Assembly: GCA_008638125.1 (NCBI GenBank)
Contig: VTPM01000002.1
Span: forward strand, 1 to 60,642
DNA from: Pelagibacteraceae bacterium
GTDB lineage: Bacteria; Pseudomonadota; Alphaproteobacteria; Pelagibacterales; Pelagibacteraceae
DNA: 60,642 nt
Reading direction: 5' to 3'
Numbering within the stretch: the first letter of the stretch is position 1; each line of letters opens with the position of its first letter. The notes beneath the pieces were generated by a model. The model worked only from the letters and a program-made list of their open reading frames with translations. It made no database searches and was not told where the DNA came from. The translations under genes were made by a program, and so were the position numbers. This document shows, piece by piece, positions 57,086-60,642 of the stretch.

Positions 57086-58576
57086 TTATTTTAATAGGTT
57101 TAAAATTAAACTATTTTGATAATCGCTTATTAAATTATCCACTGAAACATGTATCGTGTCTAATATCAAATTAGGATAAAAACCAAATACTAAAGTTAAT
57201 ATAGCTAAAGAAAATAGAATAACGGTTTCTGAGTAGTTAAGGTCTTTAAGTTCTAGGAGTTCCTTTTTTTCTAATTTTCCAAAAACTACTCTTTTATAAA
57301 GCCAGAGCATATAAGCAGCTCCTAAAATTATCCCTATACTAGCTAAGATTGCTGCTAAGAAACTTTTTTGAAATGTACCAAGTAGAACTAAAATCTCTCC
57401 AATAAATCCGCTGGTGCCGGGCAACCCTAATGAGCCAAGCATAAAAATTGCAAAAACAAATGCGTATTTAGGAAGAATATTTACAATACCTCCATATGAA
57501 TTTATTAGTCTTGAGTGAACCCTGTCATAAAGGACACCGACACATAAAAATAAAGCTGCAGAAATAATACCATGACTTAACATCTGAAAGATACTTCCTT
57601 CAATTCCTTGTTTGGTAAAAGTAAAAATTCCTAAAGTAACAAAACCCATATGTGCGACAGAGGAATATGCAATGAGTTTTTTCATATCTTCTTGCATTAA
57701 TGCGACTAAGGAAGTGTAAATAATTGCGATTATACTTAAAGTGTAAATCAAAGGTATAAAATACTCTGAAGCTATTGGAAACATTCCAATAGAAAATCTT
57801 AAAAAACCGTACCCTGCCATTTTTAATAGAATAGCTGCTAAAATTACAGATCCTGCAGTAGGTGCTTCAACGTGAGCATCAGGTAGCCAGGTATGTACGG
57901 GCCACATAGGCATTTTAACAGCAAAAGAACTAAAAAAAGCTAACCATAACAAATATTGGAACTCCACAGGTATTTTGATTTCATAAATTTGAACAACATC
58001 AGTTGTGCCCGTGATCCAATAGATGGAAATAATAGCTACTAACATCAACACTGATCCTAGAAGTGTAAATAAGAAAAATTTGAAAGCTGCATAAACTCTT
58101 TTAGGTCCACCCCATATTCCAATGATTAAAAACATAGGGATTAAACCAGCTTCAAAAAATAAATAAAAAATTACTAAATCTAATGAACAAAAAACTCCAA
58201 TCATAAATGTTTCAAGAACTAAAATAGCAATTAAAAATTCTTTTAATCTTTTCTTAATACTGCTTATGCAAGAAATAATGCAAATTGGTGTTATGAAAGC
58301 TGTAAGAACTATAAACAAGATTGATATGCCATCAATACCAAATTTAAATCTTATAAACCCATTAATCCAATTTGCTTCTTCTATAAATTGAAAATCCGCA
58401 GTATTTTTATCAAAAGAATACCAAAGAAAGAGTGCAAGAAAGAAATTAACAAAACTCGTAAACAAAGAAACATAAATTGTATTTTTATTTTCAGATTGAT
58501 TGTTATCAAAAATAAAAATAAATATCGCCCCAACTAAAGGAAGAATGGTAATTAATGATAAAATTGGAAAATCCAT
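57086..58576 (-). CDS. nuoM: NADH-quinone oxidoreductase subunit M
   Basis: FFEAGLIPMFLIIGIWGG, MPMWPVHTWLPDAHVEAPTAGSVILAAILLKM. Confidence 0.97.
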   Translation of the reverse strand: MDFPILSLITILPLVGAIFIFIFDNNQSENKNTIYVSLFTSFVNFFLALFLWYSFDKNTADFQFIEEANWINGFIRFKFGIDGISILFIVLTAFITPICIISCISSIKKRLKEFLIAILVLETFMIGVFCSLDLVIFYLFFEAGLIPMFLIIGIWGGPKRVYAAFKFFLFTLLGSVLMLVAIISIYWITGTTDVVQIYEIKIPVEFQYLLWLAFFSSFAVKMPMWPVHTWLPDAHVEAPTAGSVILAAILLKMAGYGFLRFSIGMFPIASEYFIPLIYTLSIIAIIYTSLVALMQEDMKKLIAYSSVAHMGFVTLGIFTFTKQGIEGSIFQMLSHGIISAALFLCVGVLYDRVHSRLINSYGGIVNILPKYAFVFAIFMLGSLGLPGTSGFIGEILVLLGTFQKSFLAAILASIGIILGAAYMLWLYKRVVFGKLEKKELLELKDLNYSETVILFSLAILTLVFGFYPNLILDTIHVSVDNLISDYQNSLILNLLK

Positions 58577-60484
58577 TTAATTAATTATTAAATAAGTTAA
58601 TAAAAAAGATAATCCTAATAACATTATAAAAGCATAGTCATAAAGAAATCCACTTTGAAATTTTACTGCCTTAATTGAAAAAAATTTTATAACTCTAGAA
58701 AAACCATCAGGTCCATATCGATCAATGGTGTTTTGATCACCCTTTTTCCAAAAAAAGAAACCTAATTGCTTTAAGGGTTTAACTATTAAAAATTCATATA
58801 ATTCATCAAAATACCATTTGTTTAATAAAAAATTATATAAAGGTTCATTTGAAAGCTTAACACCATCTAAGATGTTCTTGTTTTTTACATACAAATAATA
58901 AGATATTGGTATAGCAATAGTAACTAAGATTGGTGTAATTAAAAGAAGCCATAAAGGTAGATGTAAATGTTCAGTTTCTTTGAGAAAGAAAATTGAATTA
59001 TTCCAAAAATCTAAATAATTATGTCCAATAAACATTTCTTTGAATAAATAACCAGCAAACAACGCACCTAAAGATAATAAGATTAATGGTGTTAACATTA
59101 TCGCTGGCGACTCATGGGTTTTTTCAATTGGTAGTGATTTGTTATTATACGATCCATGAAAGGTTTTAAAAAACAACCTCCATGAATAAATTGCAGTTAA
59201 AAAGGCAGTAAAAATCCCAACTGACATTGCATAATAACCAATTGAAGAATTTTTAAAAAAGGCAAACTCTATGATTGCGTCTTTAGAATAAAAACCTGAA
59301 AGAAATGGAAAACCAGTTAAAGCAAGAGTTCCAATCAACATTAAAATCCAAGTATAAGGTAGCTTTTTCCAAACGCCACCCATTAACCTTATATCTTGCT
59401 CGTCTTTAAATGCATGGATAACTGAGCCAGAGCCTAGGAATAACAAGGCTTTAAAAAAAGCATGAGTAAACAAATGAAAAATAGCAACATGATAAGCGCC
59501 TACCCCTGCTGCAAAAAACATATAACCTAACTGACTGCATGTAGAATAGGCTATGATTTTTTTTATATCATTTTGTACTAAGGCTACAGAAGCAGCAAAT
59601 AAAGCAGTTATCATTCCTACAATAGCAACTATATTTAATGCAAATTGCGACAATTCAAATAAAGGCGAACATCTTACTACTAAAAAAACTCCTGCTGTCA
59701 CCATTGTAGCAGCATGGATTAAAGCAGAAACTGGCGTAGGTCCCTCCATCGCATCTGGAAGCCAAGTATGAAATAAAAATTGAGCAGATTTACCCATAGC
59801 TCCTATAAAGAGTGTTAAACAAATTAAAGTGATCAAATTTAAATTTATTCCAAGAAAATTTATTTCCTTATCAATTAAACTTTCGGCTTTAAGAAAAACT
59901 TCATCGTAATTTACAGAACCAAAATAGTAAAAAATTAAAAAAATACCAATTGCAAAACCAAAATCTCCCACTCTATTAACTAGAAATGCTTTGATCGCAG
60001 CATTATTTGCAGACTCTTTTTTATACCAAAACCCAATTAATAGATATGAACACAATCCAACTCCCTCCCAACCAAAAAATAATTGAAGAAAGTTATCTGA
60101 AACAACCAACATCAACATTGAAAATGTGAATAATGATAAATAAGACATAAACCTTGGTCTATTTGGATCATGGCTCATGTAACCAATTGAATAAACATGG
60201 ACAAGTGATGATACAAAAGTAACCACTACTAACATTACTGAACTTAATGGATCAATATTGATTGACCAATTGATCTTTAAATTCCCAGAACTAATCCATT
60301 CAAAAATTACATAATTTCCATATGCATCTTGAGTAATGCCGTTATAAAAAATAATTCCTGAAAATAAAGCAGATAGTATTACCAAAACTGTTGGAATAAT
60401 TTCTGACAACTTCTCATTAAAAGACTTTGATACATATCCAAGGATTGATCCAAGTAGCGGAAGTAATATAATTAAATAAGCCAT
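58577..60484 (-). CDS. nuoL: NADH-quinone oxidoreductase subunit L
   Basis: FFGWEGVGLCSYLLIGFW, FLFHTWLPDAMEGPTPVSALIHAATMVTAGVFLV. Confidence 0.97.
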   Translation of the reverse strand: MAYLIILLPLLGSILGYVSKSFNEKLSEIIPTVLVILSALFSGIIFYNGITQDAYGNYVIFEWISSGNLKINWSINIDPLSSVMLVVVTFVSSLVHVYSIGYMSHDPNRPRFMSYLSLFTFSMLMLVVSDNFLQLFFGWEGVGLCSYLLIGFWYKKESANNAAIKAFLVNRVGDFGFAIGIFLIFYYFGSVNYDEVFLKAESLIDKEINFLGINLNLITLICLTLFIGAMGKSAQFLFHTWLPDAMEGPTPVSALIHAATMVTAGVFLVVRCSPLFELSQFALNIVAIVGMITALFAASVALVQNDIKKIIAYSTCSQLGYMFFAAGVGAYHVAIFHLFTHAFFKALLFLGSGSVIHAFKDEQDIRLMGGVWKKLPYTWILMLIGTLALTGFPFLSGFYSKDAIIEFAFFKNSSIGYYAMSVGIFTAFLTAIYSWRLFFKTFHGSYNNKSLPIEKTHESPAIMLTPLILLSLGALFAGYLFKEMFIGHNYLDFWNNSIFFLKETEHLHLPLWLLLITPILVTIAIPISYYLYVKNKNILDGVKLSNEPLYNFLLNKWYFDELYEFLIVKPLKQLGFFFWKKGDQNTIDRYGPDGFSRVIKFFSIKAVKFQSGFLYDYAFIMLLGLSFLLTYLIIN

Positions 60485-60642
60485 TTAGCCTTTCATCTCA
60501 TTTATATCTTGAACATTAATTGAACCTTTTGTCCTATAGTAAGAAACTATAATTGCTAAACCTATAGCTGCTTCAGCAGCGGCAACTGTTAAAATAAAGA
60601 AAGTAAAAACTTGGCCAGCTATATCATTTGCATAAATTGAAA
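60485..60642 (-). CDS. nuoK: NADH-quinone oxidoreductase subunit K, C-terminal part (truncated by window edge)
   Basis: Reverse-strand translation ...[51 protein letters not shown], upstream of nuoL. Confidence 0.95.
   Translation of the reverse strand, partial: SIYANDIAGQVFTFFILTVAAAEAAIGLAIIVSYYRTKGSINVQDINEMKG

Noticed and set aside
1-60642. CRISPR arrays, tRNA/rRNA genes, transposases, integrases, phage genes, toxin-antitoxin or defence islands
   Set aside because: No repeat-spacer pattern, no cloverleaf-sized GC-rich gaps, and every sizeable ORF resolves to a housekeeping or transport/regulatory family; RatA here is the COQ10-like lipid-binding type in its usual lipA neighbourhood

Overview
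AT-rich, gene-dense alphaproteobacterial chromosome segment. Gene content, order and composition look like SAR11 / Candidatus Pelagibacter. Almost all of the window is protein-coding, with very short or overlapping intergenic spaces. I see no tRNA, rRNA, CRISPR array, phage or transposase. About 1-12 kb looks accessory: a Zur-like Fur-family regulator with an 18-bp perfect palindrome over its promoter and a His-tailed membrane protein; pyk and gap; and a complete glycerol module (GlpSTPQUV-type ABC importer, glpK and a GpsA-type dehydrogenase). The rest is conserved alphaproteobacterial synteny: ntrYX-trkAH; ispDF-pgpA-cinA/ratA-lipA; ftsB-eno-kdsA-pyrG-secG-tpiA; ppiD-trpEGDC-lexA-gltX; lpxB-lpxI-lpxA-fabZ-lpxD-skp-bamA-dxr-cdsA-uppS-frr-tsf-rpsB; dnaE-lolDC-proS-rnj-coaX-birA-nuoNMLK. 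Several normally conserved genes are missing from that order (ntrBC, rseP, pyrH, moaC/moeA). The best leads are: (1) the palindrome-controlled, probably leaderless Zur-like/membrane-protein unit; (2) the glycerol module with a complementary-degenerate ATPase pair, a terminator after its binding-protein gene and an NAD-type G3P dehydrogenase; (3) a probable structured rpsB leader RNA; (4) an NtrY without a PAS domain paired with an NtrX without GAFTGA; (5) a TrkH with a non-canonical fourth selectivity filter. All identifications come from reading the sequence; no database search was run.
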